From: Pseudomonadota bacterium | GTDB taxonomy: Bacteria > Pseudomonadota > Gammaproteobacteria > Burkholderiales > Burkholderiaceae_B | DNA length: 64,000 bases | NCBI GenBank assembly: GCA_023439305.1 | Contig: JAEXOO010000039.1 | Coordinates: 1-64,000, forward strand | Direction: 5' to 3' | Shown: positions 51,853 to 60,573 of the stretch, one piece after another | How the letters are laid out: each line of letters begins with the position of its first letter | How positions within the stretch are numbered: the first letter of the stretch is position 1 | Position numbers and translations under genes: made by a program | Notes under the pieces: model-generated | Seen by the model: only the letters and a program-made list of their open reading frames with translations | Databases searched by the model: none | Told to the model about the DNA's origin: nothing

Positions 51853-53064
51853 ATGTTTGAGCATTTGAAGGCCTATGGCGGCGATCCGATTTTCCGTATT
51901 GGCGAGGCATTCCATGCCGACCCGCGCGAGCGCAAGGTCAATCTGACGGTAGGCCTGTACTACGATGAGCAGGGTCGCCTGCCGGTGCTGGATGTGGCCC
52001 GCCGTGCCGAGGAGCAATGGGCGGCCAAAGGTCTGCCGCGCGGCTACCTGCCCATTGAAGGCCTGGCCTCGTTTCGCGAAGCGGTGCAAAAGCTGGTGTT
52101 CGGCGCGGACAGCCGCGCGCTGGCCGAAGGCCGGGTCGCCACCATTCAGACGCTGGGCGGCACCGGCGCACTGAAAGTGGGCGGCGATTTCCTGCACGAT
52201 GCGTATCCGCACAGCGAAATGTGGATCAGCGATCCTGCCTGGGACAACCATCATGCGATTTTTCAAGGCGCCGGCATTCCTACGCATACCTATCGCTATT
52301 ACGACGCGGCCACGCGCGGCCTGGACTTTGCCGGCCTGATGGAGGACATTTCCGCCTTGCCCGAGCGCAGCATCGTATTGCTGCACCCCTGCTGTCACAA
52401 TCCGACCGGGGCTGATCTGAACGATGAACAATGGCTGGCGCTGATTCCCGTGCTGCAGGAGCGCAAGCTGATTCCATTCCTGGATATGGCCTACCAGGGC
52501 TTTGGGCGCAGCCTGGACGAAGACGCCTTTGCCGTGCGTGCCATGGCCGATGCCGGCCTGACCTTTCTGGTCGCCAATTCTTTTTCCAAGAATTTTTCCT
52601 ATTATTCCGAGCGTTGTGGCGGCTTGTCCGTGGTCTGCCAGAGCGCCGAGGAAGCAGGGCGGGTGCTGGGCCAGTTGAAGGCTGTTGTGCGCCGTATCTA
52701 TTCCAATCCGCCTTCGCATGGCGGCCAAGCGGTGGCGACGGTGCTGTCCGACCCGGCCTTGTTTGCCGAGTGGAAGGCCGAGGTGCAGGCCATGCGCGAG
52801 CGTATCGCCCACATGCGCCAGTTGGTGCACGAGCGCCTGAAAGAAATTGCGCCGCAGTACGACAGCAGCTACTTCGTCACGCAGCGCGGCATGTTCTGCT
52901 ACACCGGCCTGAGCCTGTCCCAGCTGGAGGCGCTGCGTCGCGACTATGGCGTATACATCATTGATTCTGGCCGCATCAGCGTGCCTGGATTGAATACGTC
53001 CAACGTCGATTATTTCGCTCAGTCCCTGGCCGCCGTCGTGGCTCAGGAAACGGCCCAAGCCTAG
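51853..53064 (+). CDS. Class I aromatic amino acid / aspartate aminotransferase
   Basis: The 403-residue product is an AspC/TyrB-type aminotransferase. FEHLKAYGGDPIFRIGEAF at the N-terminus, LLHPCCHNPTGADL, IPFLDMAYQGFGRSL and the PLP lysine K246 in ANSFSKNFSYYSERCG are clear. It converts an amino acid to its 2-keto acid; TyrB-like enzymes prefer tyrosine, phenylalanine, tryptophan and sometimes histidine. ATG 51853 with AAGGAAAAACC upstream is the start. It lies between the ABC importer and a hydroxyacid dehydrogenase, 8 bases before the latter. Confidence 0.92.
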   Translation: MFEHLKAYGGDPIFRIGEAFHADPRERKVNLTVGLYYDEQGRLPVLDVARRAEEQWAAKGLPRGYLPIEGLASFREAVQKLVFGADSRALAEGRVATIQTLGGTGALKVGGDFLHDAYPHSEMWISDPAWDNHHAIFQGAGIPTHTYRYYDAATRGLDFAGLMEDISALPERSIVLLHPCCHNPTGADLNDEQWLALIPVLQERKLIPFLDMAYQGFGRSLDEDAFAVRAMADAGLTFLVANSFSKNFSYYSERCGGLSVVCQSAEEAGRVLGQLKAVVRRIYSNPPSHGGQAVATVLSDPALFAEWKAEVQAMRERIAHMRQLVHERLKEIAPQYDSSYFVTQRGMFCYTGLSLSQLEALRRDYGVYIIDSGRISVPGLNTSNVDYFAQSLAAVVAQETAQA

Positions 53065-53072
53065 GAGCTGTC

Positions 53073-54443
53073 ATGTCCGCTGTTTCGCCGTCTTTGAACG
53101 ATATTCTGGAAGTCCTGCGCGAGGCGGATCGCATGGCGCCTTATTTGCAGGATGCCAGTGGCGAAACGGCGGAGCAGCCGCCCGCCCAGATCGCCCGTCC
53201 GCGCACGACCGAGGAGGTGGCGGCGTTCATGCGCCAGTGCCACGAGCAGAACCAGCCCGTTTGCATTCAGGGCGGTTTGACCGGCCTGGCGGGCGGAGCC
53301 GTGCCGGGCGCAGGCGAATCCGTCATTACGCTGGAGCGCTTGAATCAGGTGCTGGATTTCGATCCCGTAGGCGGCACCGTGCGGGTGCAGGGCGGCATGG
53401 TGCTGCAGGCCTTGTGCGATTACGTGCAGGAGCGCGGTTGGTATTTTCCCATGGACTTGGGCGCGCGGGGTTCCTGCCAGATTGGCGGCAATGTCGCCAC
53501 GAATGCGGGCGGCAACCGTGTCCTGCGCTATGGAACCATGCGCGAGCTGGTGCTGGGACTGGAAGTCGTCCTGGCCGACGGCACCGTCTTGTCCATGCTT
53601 AATCGCGGCCTGAAAAACAATACCGGCCTGGATTTGAAGCACCTGTTCATCGGCACCGAAGGCACGATGGGCATCATCACCCAGGTGGTGTTGCGTCTGT
53701 TTCCCTTGCCCCAGCGTCGCTACAGCGCCTTGCTGGCGCTGGAAGACTTCCCCAGTGTCGTGAGCCTGCTGCATCGGGCGCGCGGGGCTTTGGCGGAATT
53801 GTCGTCTTTTGAGGTCATGTGGCAGGACTACCTGCAAGCGGCGGCACAGCGGCTGGACTGCCGGACGCCGTTCGAAGCGGCTTATCCGATCTATGTGCTG
53901 CTGGAAATGGAAGGACGGGATCGGCCCGAGTCGCAGGCCCTGCTGGAACAATTTCTGGGCGAATGCCTGGAAGAAGGCGTGGCCGTGGATGCGATCCTGC
54001 CCCAGAGCCAGGAGCAGGCCGCGCAGTTGTGGCGCCTGCGCGATGCCATTGGCGAAATCCTGTCGGGCATGAAGCCCTATGTGGCCTTTGACGTGGGCAT
54101 ACCGCTGGAGCATACCGATGCTTTCGTGCGCGACATCCGCCAGGCCCTGACTGAAGCGTATCCGCAGGCGCGGCACCTGTTCTTCGGCCATCTGGGCGAT
54201 GGCAATCTGCATCTGTCCACGGGCCCGCATGCGCGCGAGGACCTGCTGGCGGTGGAAGAATGCGTCTACCAGGCCGTGCAGGCCGTGGGCGGCAGCATTT
54301 CCGCCGAACATGGCATAGGCCGCATCAAGAAGCCCTTCTTGCACTACAGCCGCACGCCGGCCGAGCAGGCGCAAATGCGCGCCATCATGCAGCTGCTGGA
54401 TCCGCAACAGCTGTTGAATCCGGGGCGGGTGCTGGATCGTTAG
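53073..54443 (+). CDS. FAD-linked D-2-hydroxyacid dehydrogenase (GlcD-like)
   Basis: The 456-residue product has the VAO-type FAD domain (QGGLTGLAGGAVPGAGESV, MDLGARGSCQIGGNVATNAGG, KHLFIGTEGTMGIITQVVLRLFPLP). The C-terminal FAD-oxidase C domain has FFGHLGDGNLHLSTGP and the GSISAEHGIGRIKK motif. It oxidises D-2-hydroxyacids to keto acids, as in GlcD and D-lactate dehydrogenases. Together with the aminotransferase it could interconvert hydroxyacid, keto acid and amino acid. RBS AGGAGCTGTC precedes ATG 53073. It ends facing the LysR gene. Confidence 0.92.
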   Translation: MSAVSPSLNDILEVLREADRMAPYLQDASGETAEQPPAQIARPRTTEEVAAFMRQCHEQNQPVCIQGGLTGLAGGAVPGAGESVITLERLNQVLDFDPVGGTVRVQGGMVLQALCDYVQERGWYFPMDLGARGSCQIGGNVATNAGGNRVLRYGTMRELVLGLEVVLADGTVLSMLNRGLKNNTGLDLKHLFIGTEGTMGIITQVVLRLFPLPQRRYSALLALEDFPSVVSLLHRARGALAELSSFEVMWQDYLQAAAQRLDCRTPFEAAYPIYVLLEMEGRDRPESQALLEQFLGECLEEGVAVDAILPQSQEQAAQLWRLRDAIGEILSGMKPYVAFDVGIPLEHTDAFVRDIRQALTEAYPQARHLFFGHLGDGNLHLSTGPHAREDLLAVEECVYQAVQAVGGSISAEHGIGRIKKPFLHYSRTPAEQAQMRAIMQLLDPQQLLNPGRVLDR

Positions 54444-54502
54444 GCGTCAAGCTCCTTGCACATTTTGCCATTGTGGATGCTAATGGCTGTCAGTTATCGA
54501 GT

Positions 54503-55462
54503 TCATTGAGCTAAATGCAGCGCCCGCTCCAACATGGCTTGGTTCAAGGCTTCCTGCTGGCGTCCCCGGTTGAGCAGCCAGCGGTGAAAGTCGCGGCTTT
54601 GAGATGATTCAAAAACGCCGGCGCGCCAGGTCAGCACGTAGGGCCAGGGCAGGGGCAGGGATTGCGCAAAGGGCAGAATCAATTGTCCGGTGCGCACTTC
54701 CCGCTCGATCATGGAGCATTGCGCCAGCACGAAACCCTGGCCGTCCACTGCCGCATCGATGGCCATGTGCGAGAGGGAAAAGATCCTGAAACGGTCCAGG
54801 GGGGCGTCGCCGCTTTCCACGCCGACGGCCTCGAACCATTCGCGCCAGGACGGCGGCGATGTGAAGCGCGGCTGCCAGTCCGACGACAGCAGCGGATAGG
54901 CCAGCAGATCGCGCGGATGGCGCAACGCCCGCTTGCCCTGGAGCAGGGCCGGACTGCAGGCCGGTACGATGCGGTCGGTGTACAGTTCGGCCGAACTGCT
55001 TGGGCGCGCGCCGACCTGACCGTACGTAATGCGAAAGTCGATGCGTTCGGACTCCAGGTCCGGCTCGGCATGGCTACCTTTCAGATGCAGGGTCAGTTCA
55101 GGATCGTGTTGTTCCTGCCATTCAAACGCCAAGGGGGCTACCCAGGTCTTGAGCAAGGACGGCACGGCGCTGATGGACAGCAAGCTGGTGTTGCGAGAGC
55201 GTTCCATTTCCTGCCGGCCCTCGCGCAGCAGTTCGAATGCCTGGGTGCAGATGTCGTGGAAACGGCTGCCGGCGGCCGTCAGGCGCAGGCGCTTGCCTTC
55301 TTTGTAGGTCAGGCTGCATCCCAGACTTTCTTCGAGCAGACGCAGTTGCTGGCTGATGGCGCCGGGCGTAATCTGGAGGCGCCGGGCGGCCTCGTTCAGG
55401 CTTTGGCTATGGCCCAGTGTTTCAAAGACCTGCAAGGCGCGCAGGGGAGGCAGTTTGTCCAT
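54503..55462 (-). CDS. LysR-family transcriptional regulator, GcvA-like
   Basis: The 319-residue product has an N-terminal winged helix (LRALQVFETLGHSQSLNEAARRLQITPGAISQQLRLLEE) and a C-terminal substrate-binding domain of the GcvA-like branch. It diverges from the Rieske oxygenase gene with a 143-base gap containing a 17-bp palindrome, so it most likely controls that gene. Effector unknown. Confidence 0.92.
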   Translation of the reverse strand: MDKLPPLRALQVFETLGHSQSLNEAARRLQITPGAISQQLRLLEESLGCSLTYKEGKRLRLTAAGSRFHDICTQAFELLREGRQEMERSRNTSLLSISAVPSLLKTWVAPLAFEWQEQHDPELTLHLKGSHAEPDLESERIDFRITYGQVGARPSSSAELYTDRIVPACSPALLQGKRALRHPRDLLAYPLLSSDWQPRFTSPPSWREWFEAVGVESGDAPLDRFRIFSLSHMAIDAAVDGQGFVLAQCSMIEREVRTGQLILPFAQSLPLPWPYVLTWRAGVFESSQSRDFHRWLLNRGRQQEALNQAMLERALHLAQ

Positions 55463-55480
55463 GGGGTCAGAAGATTTTAA

Positions 55481-55497
55481 GTTTAGAAATTCTAAAC
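55481..55497. promoter_or_regulatory. Perfect 17-bp palindrome in the lysR / Rieske control region
   Basis: GTTTAGAA-A-TTCTAAAC is a perfect inverted repeat (55481-55488 with 55490-55497). It sits 19 bases upstream of the lysR start and about 109 bases before the Rieske gene, a fitting place for the LysR protein's recognition site. Confidence 0.65.
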
Positions 55498-55605
55498 AAT
55501 AAGCGAATTGCCCTGTGTCTGATTGAGACTATCATGGAATCATCAAAGGAGCATGCCGCGTTTGCGCCCAGCATGCCGTTCATCTTGAATCGGGGGTAGA
55601 AAATC

Positions 55606-56649
55606 ATGTTTGTACGCAATGCCTGGTATGTAGGAGCCCTGGCCAAAGATGTGGGCCGGACCTTGTTCCCGATCCGCATGCTCAGCGAAAACCTGGTGCT
55701 GTACCGTCGCGAGGACGGCCAGGTCGTCGCGCTGGAAGACTCCTGTCCGCACCGTCGCCTGCCTTTGTCCAAGGGCCGTCTGATTGGTGATCAGGTCGAG
55801 TGTGGCTACCACGGCCTGACTTTCGATTGCAGCGGCGCCTGTACCAAAGCGCCGGGCACGACTCAGATACCCAAGAGCGCAGTGGTGCGCAGCTACCCCT
55901 GTGCCGAACGCTACGGAATGGTCTGGATCTGGATGGGAGACGCCGCCTTGGCCGACGAATCCAAGCTGATCGAGATTGCGGAATGGGACAATCCGGGCTG
56001 GGGCGTGAACAGCGGCGACGCCATGGAGCTGAACTGCAATTATCTGTATGTCACCGATAATCTGCTGGATCCTTCGCACGTATCCTGGGTGCACCAGACC
56101 TCGTTCGGCAGCCCCGACATCATCGGCCTGCCTCTGGAGGTCAAGGTTCAGGATAGCGGTGTGACGGTGTCGCGCTGGTCCAAGAACGTCGAAGTTGCGC
56201 CGTTTTATAAGCAATTCGTGAAATTCAGCGGTAATTGCGATCGTAAACAGCAGTATGAAGTGCGCTTTCCGTCGCAAGCCGTGATCCGCGCAGTCTTCCT
56301 GCCGGCCGGTGCCGCCACCGAGGATCCTGCGCAGTTCCATGACGACGTGTTCCTGATGGATTCCTATAATTTCCTGACGCCCGTGGATGGCGAGCGCACT
56401 CGGTATTTCTGGTTCCAGCTGCGCAATTTCAGTCCGAATGACGAGGCCATCTCCAAGGTCTTCAACGCAGACGTGCGCCATGCCTTCATGGAAGACAAGG
56501 TGATTCTGGAAGAAGTGCACAAGGGCCTGAAGGAGCGGCCTGCCGCGCTGGATCTGCCCATCGATTCTGGCCCCATGCGTTTCCGCCGTAAGATCAGCCA
56601 GTTGATCGAGGCCGAACAGGCGCCGGTGCCGGTTCCCGTCGAGGTCTGA
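55606..56649 (+). CDS. Rieske non-heme iron oxygenase (VanA-like)
   Basis: The 347-residue product has the Rieske cluster ligands C47-x-H49 and C66-x2-H69 (CPHRRLPLSKG, ECGYHG) and mononuclear iron ligands in DNLLDPSHVSWVH (H158, H163). The form matches single-subunit demethylating oxygenases such as vanillate O-demethylase VanA; related ones N-demethylate betaines and methylxanthines. The reductase gene follows 12 bases later. Its location next to hut genes points to a histidine- or imidazole-related substrate, but the substrate cannot be read. RBS is weak (GGGGGTAG). Confidence 0.88.
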   Translation: MFVRNAWYVGALAKDVGRTLFPIRMLSENLVLYRREDGQVVALEDSCPHRRLPLSKGRLIGDQVECGYHGLTFDCSGACTKAPGTTQIPKSAVVRSYPCAERYGMVWIWMGDAALADESKLIEIAEWDNPGWGVNSGDAMELNCNYLYVTDNLLDPSHVSWVHQTSFGSPDIIGLPLEVKVQDSGVTVSRWSKNVEVAPFYKQFVKFSGNCDRKQQYEVRFPSQAVIRAVFLPAGAATEDPAQFHDDVFLMDSYNFLTPVDGERTRYFWFQLRNFSPNDEAISKVFNADVRHAFMEDKVILEEVHKGLKERPAALDLPIDSGPMRFRRKISQLIEAEQAPVPVPVEV

Positions 56650-56661
56650 TCGGAGGCGCCC

Positions 56662-57822
56662 ATGACAGAGTCTGTCGCTACCCCCGCGCCGGCGGCCGTG
56701 GCCGCCAGTCGGCGCTTTCGCGATTACCGTGTGCTGGAACGCCGTGTGGAAAGCGCGGTCATCACGTCCTTTGTGCTGGAGCCCGCCGACGGCGAGCCGA
56801 TTCCCGCTTATCGGCCTGGCCAATACCTGGTATTTCGCTTCCAGGTAGATGGGCAGTCTGTACTGCGCAATTACAGCGTGTCGGGCGATCCCGACGCGCC
56901 GGAGCGTCTGCGCATTTCCGTCAAGCACGAAAAAGCCCCGGTCGGGCAGAGTGTGCCCGATGGGCAAGGCTCGTCTTTTCTGCATACCCGTGTCCAGGTC
57001 GGCGATACGCTGAGCGCCGCAGGCCCCATGGGGGACTTCGTGCTGGACGAAGACAGCGACCGACCCGTGGTACTGATGAGCGGCGGCGTGGGCCTGACTC
57101 CCATGCTGGCGATGCTGCATCGTTTGGTCGGGCGCAGCCAGCGGCGGGTGCATTTCATTCATGCTTGCGAAAACGGCGCCGTCCATGCCTTTGGCGACGA
57201 GGTGCTGGAGTTGTCGACCCGGCGCGCAGGGGTGCAGGCTTATTTCTGCTATCGCAGCCCGGACGAGGCCGACGTGCAGCGGGCGCGCCATCAGGTCAGC
57301 GGGCTGATTTCACGCGAGCAGTTGCAGTCCTGGCTACCGCTGGACGACTACGAGTTCTACCTGTGCGGCCCAGGCGGCTTTATGCAGGCCAATTACCGTC
57401 TGCTGCGCAGTCTGGGCGTGGCGCGCGAGCGTATTCATTACGAATTTTTCGGCCCGGCTACCGTGTTGGAAGAGACGCTGACGCAGGGGGCGGCGCCCGG
57501 TGTGGATAGCGTCGCGCTGGAGCCTGTGCCGGCTGTTCCTGATGCGCCGGCGACAGACGTGGCGGAACAGACCGTGACATTCATGCCCGACGGTCGCCAG
57601 GCGCAATGGCACGACGATTGTGAATCCTTGCTGGTGTTGGCCGAGGAGTCCGGTCTGAGCCCCGACTACAACTGCCGGGCCGGCCTGTGCAATACCTGTA
57701 TGTGTACCTTGGTGTCGGGCGAGGTCGATTACTTTGAAGAGCCGCTGGACGACGTGCCGGCCGGCAAGGTCTTGTTGTGTTGTTCCCGCCCCAAAGGTCC
57801 TGTGGTCGTGGATCTGGGCTGA
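56662..57822 (+). CDS. Ferredoxin reductase with C-terminal [2Fe-2S] domain (oxygenase reductase)
   Basis: The 386-residue product has an FAD domain (YRPGQYLVFRFQVDGQSVLRN, NYSVSGDPD), an NAD domain (VLMSGGVGLTPMLAMLHRLV, FYLCGPGGFMQANYRLL) and a C-terminal plant-type ferredoxin domain (CRAGLCNTCMCTLVSG, LLCCSRP). The order FAD-NAD-[2Fe-2S] is that of flavohemoprotein-like/hybrid-cluster reductases. It supplies electrons to the Rieske oxygenase upstream. A linker of about 40 residues rich in Ala/Pro/Val precedes the ferredoxin domain. A terminator follows. Confidence 0.92.
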   Translation: MTESVATPAPAAVAASRRFRDYRVLERRVESAVITSFVLEPADGEPIPAYRPGQYLVFRFQVDGQSVLRNYSVSGDPDAPERLRISVKHEKAPVGQSVPDGQGSSFLHTRVQVGDTLSAAGPMGDFVLDEDSDRPVVLMSGGVGLTPMLAMLHRLVGRSQRRVHFIHACENGAVHAFGDEVLELSTRRAGVQAYFCYRSPDEADVQRARHQVSGLISREQLQSWLPLDDYEFYLCGPGGFMQANYRLLRSLGVARERIHYEFFGPATVLEETLTQGAAPGVDSVALEPVPAVPDAPATDVAEQTVTFMPDGRQAQWHDDCESLLVLAEESGLSPDYNCRAGLCNTCMCTLVSGEVDYFEEPLDDVPAGKVLLCCSRPKGPVVVDLG

Positions 57823-57849
57823 TCACACTGCCGATTGCTTGTTGAGGTT

Positions 57850-57878
57850 TGCCCCGTCCGTCTGGACGGGGCTTTTTT
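57850..57878 (+). terminator. Intrinsic terminator after the Rieske reductase
   Basis: A 9-bp GC-rich perfect stem (57850-57858 with 57863-57871) with a 4-base loop is followed by seven T. It lies between the reductase gene and the convergent hutC. Confidence 0.9.
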
Positions 57879-57920
57879 TCGGCTGTCGTTGCGCGCGTTG
57901 CGCTGTGCAGCCGGAACAGC

Positions 57921-58649
57921 TTACATCCGCCCCGTGAATTTGTAGCGGTCTCCGGGGTGCCACAGGCGCGCGTGCGTGGTGAACTGGTCGCTGGACGAGG
58001 TGCTGCGGTCCATGACCAGACAGGGCTGGTGCTCGGCCATGTGCAGCGCCTGGGCGATGGTGGGGGGAGGCACCTGGACTTCGATGGTATAGAAGCCTTT
58101 GGGCAAGGGCGCGACCCGCACCAGGTATTCATTGGGAGTTATCTGGCTCCAGTCCTGCTCCATGTAGTCGGGCGCCATGCGCGCATCCACGATGCGGTCT
58201 TCATATTGGATGGGCAGGCCGTTTTCTGCATGCACGATGATGGAGTGGAACAGTGGCGCATCCACCGGAATGCCGTATTGCCGGGCCTGCGCTTTGGTGG
58301 CTTTCAGGCGTTCAATGCTCAGCACCTGGCTGGTGTGTTCGTGCCCTCGTTCGCGAATGTCCTGAGCGATGCTGCGGATTTCAATCAGCGTGGACTGGAA
58401 TTTGGGCTGGGCCACATAGGTGCCCGACCCTTTGATCCGCACCAGCAGCTCGTCGTTGGTCAATTCACGCAGGGCCCGGTTCACGGTCATGCGCGACACG
58501 CCGAATTGTTCGCGCAAGGCCAGTTCGGTCGGGATCAGGTCGCCTTCGCGCCATTCGCCATTCTGAATTTTGTCCAGAACAAAGGTTTTGATCTGCAAGT
58601 ACGCGGGAGCGGCCGCTTCTTTGGACGAGGGTGTCGTCGGGGCATTCAT
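57921..58649 (-). CDS. hutC: Histidine utilisation repressor HutC (GntR/UTRA family)
   Basis: The 242-residue product has an N-terminal GntR winged helix (about 13-82; IPTELALREQFGVSRMTVNRALRELTND) and a C-terminal UTRA domain (FHSIIVHAENGLPIQYEDRIV, IEVQVPPPTIAQALHM). The latter resembles HutC, which binds urocanate. It diverges from hutU with two TGTATAGxCA sites between. MNAPTTPSSK is the preferred start because AAGGAAAG lies upstream; a longer frame starts at 58709 inside the operator. It represses hut genes in the absence of urocanate by family knowledge. Confidence 0.92.
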   Translation of the reverse strand: MNAPTTPSSKEAAAPAYLQIKTFVLDKIQNGEWREGDLIPTELALREQFGVSRMTVNRALRELTNDELLVRIKGSGTYVAQPKFQSTLIEIRSIAQDIRERGHEHTSQVLSIERLKATKAQARQYGIPVDAPLFHSIIVHAENGLPIQYEDRIVDARMAPDYMEQDWSQITPNEYLVRVAPLPKGFYTIEVQVPPPTIAQALHMAEHQPCLVMDRSTSSSDQFTTHARLWHPGDRYKFTGRM

Positions 58650-58698
58650 TGTTGCACTTTCCTTATGTGGGCATGCAGCGTCAGGGCTTACCATGATA

Positions 58699-58729
58699 TG
58701 TATAGACAATTAAATAAAATGCCTATACA
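58699..58729. promoter_or_regulatory. Paired HutC-type operators between hutC and hutU
   Basis: TGTATAGACA (58699-58708) and the inverted copy TGCCTATACA (58720-58729) have starts separated by 21 bases, about two helical turns. They lie in the divergent hutC-hutU control region, matching the TGTATA-type sites known for HutC. Confidence 0.75.
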
Positions 58730-58841
58730 TTGATCGGGAGCTTACAAGAAAACCGTTGTTTTGTCGGCGTTTACCGAGCGCCAACCCTTGTTGACTACTA
58801 TCAAACGAGTTCAGAGAGACACCGAGATGGAGGAAAGCACC

Positions 58842-60557
58842 ATGCCGAAAGATAACGCATCCGCGTCCAGCCGGGATCCCCGTTTTGATGCCAGCCGGGA
58901 AATCCACGCGCCGACCGGCTCGCAACTCAATTGCAAGAGCTGGGTGACGGAGGCGGCCTACCGCATGATTCAGAACAATCTGGATCCTGCCGTGGCGGAA
59001 AATCCGCAGCATCTGGTCGTGTATGGCGGGATAGGACGCGCCGCGCGTAACTGGGACTGTTATGACCAGATCCTGGCCAGCCTGCGTGAACTGGAAAACG
59101 ACGAAACGCTGTTGATCCAATCCGGCAAGCCGGTGGGGGTATTCCGTACGCACAGCGATGCGCCGCGCGTGTTGTTGGCCAACTCCAATCTGGTGCCTAA
59201 ATGGGCGACGTGGGAAAAGTTCAATGAACTGGATCAGGCTGGTCTGTTCATGTATGGCCAGATGACGGCTGGCAGCTGGATCTACATCGGCAGTCAAGGC
59301 ATTGTGCAAGGCACATACGAAACCTTTGCCGAAGCCGGCCGACAGCATTTCGGCGGTTCGTTGGCGGGCCGCTGGATTCTGACGGCAGGTCTGGGCGGCA
59401 TGGGCGGGGCCCAGCCGCTGGCGGCGACATTCGCGGGCGCCGTGTCTTTGAACATCGAATGCAAGCAAAGCAGCATCGACTTCCGCTTGAAGACCCGCTA
59501 CCTGGACAAGCAGGCGCGCGACCTGGACCATGCCCTGGAGTTGATTCGCCAGCACACGCAAGCCAAGGAGGCCGTGTCCATCGGTCTGCTGGGCAATGCG
59601 GCCGATATTCTGCCCGAACTGGTGCGGCGCGCTCAGGCGGGCGGTCTGAAGCCCGATCTGGTCACCGACCAGACATCTGCCCACGATCTGATCCATGGCT
59701 ACCTGCCCTCGGGCTGGACGGTGGACCAATGGCTGGCGGCTCAGGCCGATACGACCCAGCATGCCCGCTTGCAGCGCGAGGCGGCCCAGTCATGCGTCGC
59801 CCATGTCAAGGCCATGCTGGCGTTCCAGAAAATGGGTGTTCCCGTCGTGGACTACGGCAACAATATCCGACAGGTCGCCAAAGACGAGGGCGTGGAAAAC
59901 GCCTTCGATTTTCCGGGTTTCGTGCCCGCCTATATCCGTCCCCTGTTCTGCGAAGGCAAAGGTCCGTTCCGCTGGGTGGCGCTGTCGGGCGATCCCGAAG
60001 ATATCTACAAGACAGATCGCAAGATCAAGGAGCTGTTTCCTGACAATCAGCACGTGCATCGCTGGCTGGACATGGCGCAAGAGCGTATTGCCTTCCAGGG
60101 CCTGCCGTCCCGCATCTGCTGGCTGGGTCTGGGCGAGCGTCATTTGGCGGGCCTGGCATTCAACGAAATGGTGCGCACAGGCGAATTGAAGGCACCCATC
60201 GTGATCGGGCGCGATCACCTGGACACCGGTTCGGTAGCCAGCCCCAACCGTGAAACCGAGGCGATGCGAGACGGCACGGATGCCGTGTCCGACTGGCCGC
60301 TGCTCAATGCTCTGCTGAACACCGCGGGCGGAGCCAGCTGGGTGTCGCTGCATCATGGCGGCGGGGTAGGCATGGGCTACAGCCAGCATGCCGGCATGGT
60401 CATCGTGGCCGACGGCAGCGAGCAGGCGGCCGCCCGGTTAGAACGCGTGTTGATCAATGACTGCGGCAGCGGCGTCATGCGTCATGCCGATGCCGGTTAC
60501 GATCTGGCCATCCAGACAGCCAAGGACTTCGGGCTCAAGCTGCCCATGATCAAATAA
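58842..60557 (+). CDS. hutU: Urocanate hydratase
   Basis: HutU converts urocanate to imidazolonepropionate using tightly bound NAD. The 571-residue product has the usual sequence: NNLDPAVAENPQHLVVYGGI, GVFRTHSDAPRVLLANSNLV, TAGLGGMGGAQPLAATFAG, FCEGKGPFRWVALSGDPEDI, SLHHGGGVGMGYSQHAGMV. ATG 58842 is favoured by GGAGGA upstream; ATG 58827 and an earlier one at 58761 are less likely. hutH follows 16 bases later. Confidence 0.97.
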   Translation: MPKDNASASSRDPRFDASREIHAPTGSQLNCKSWVTEAAYRMIQNNLDPAVAENPQHLVVYGGIGRAARNWDCYDQILASLRELENDETLLIQSGKPVGVFRTHSDAPRVLLANSNLVPKWATWEKFNELDQAGLFMYGQMTAGSWIYIGSQGIVQGTYETFAEAGRQHFGGSLAGRWILTAGLGGMGGAQPLAATFAGAVSLNIECKQSSIDFRLKTRYLDKQARDLDHALELIRQHTQAKEAVSIGLLGNAADILPELVRRAQAGGLKPDLVTDQTSAHDLIHGYLPSGWTVDQWLAAQADTTQHARLQREAAQSCVAHVKAMLAFQKMGVPVVDYGNNIRQVAKDEGVENAFDFPGFVPAYIRPLFCEGKGPFRWVALSGDPEDIYKTDRKIKELFPDNQHVHRWLDMAQERIAFQGLPSRICWLGLGERHLAGLAFNEMVRTGELKAPIVIGRDHLDTGSVASPNRETEAMRDGTDAVSDWPLLNALLNTAGGASWVSLHHGGGVGMGYSQHAGMVIVADGSEQAAARLERVLINDCGSGVMRHADAGYDLAIQTAKDFGLKLPMIK

Positions 60558-60573
60558 GACTACAGGACTCACC

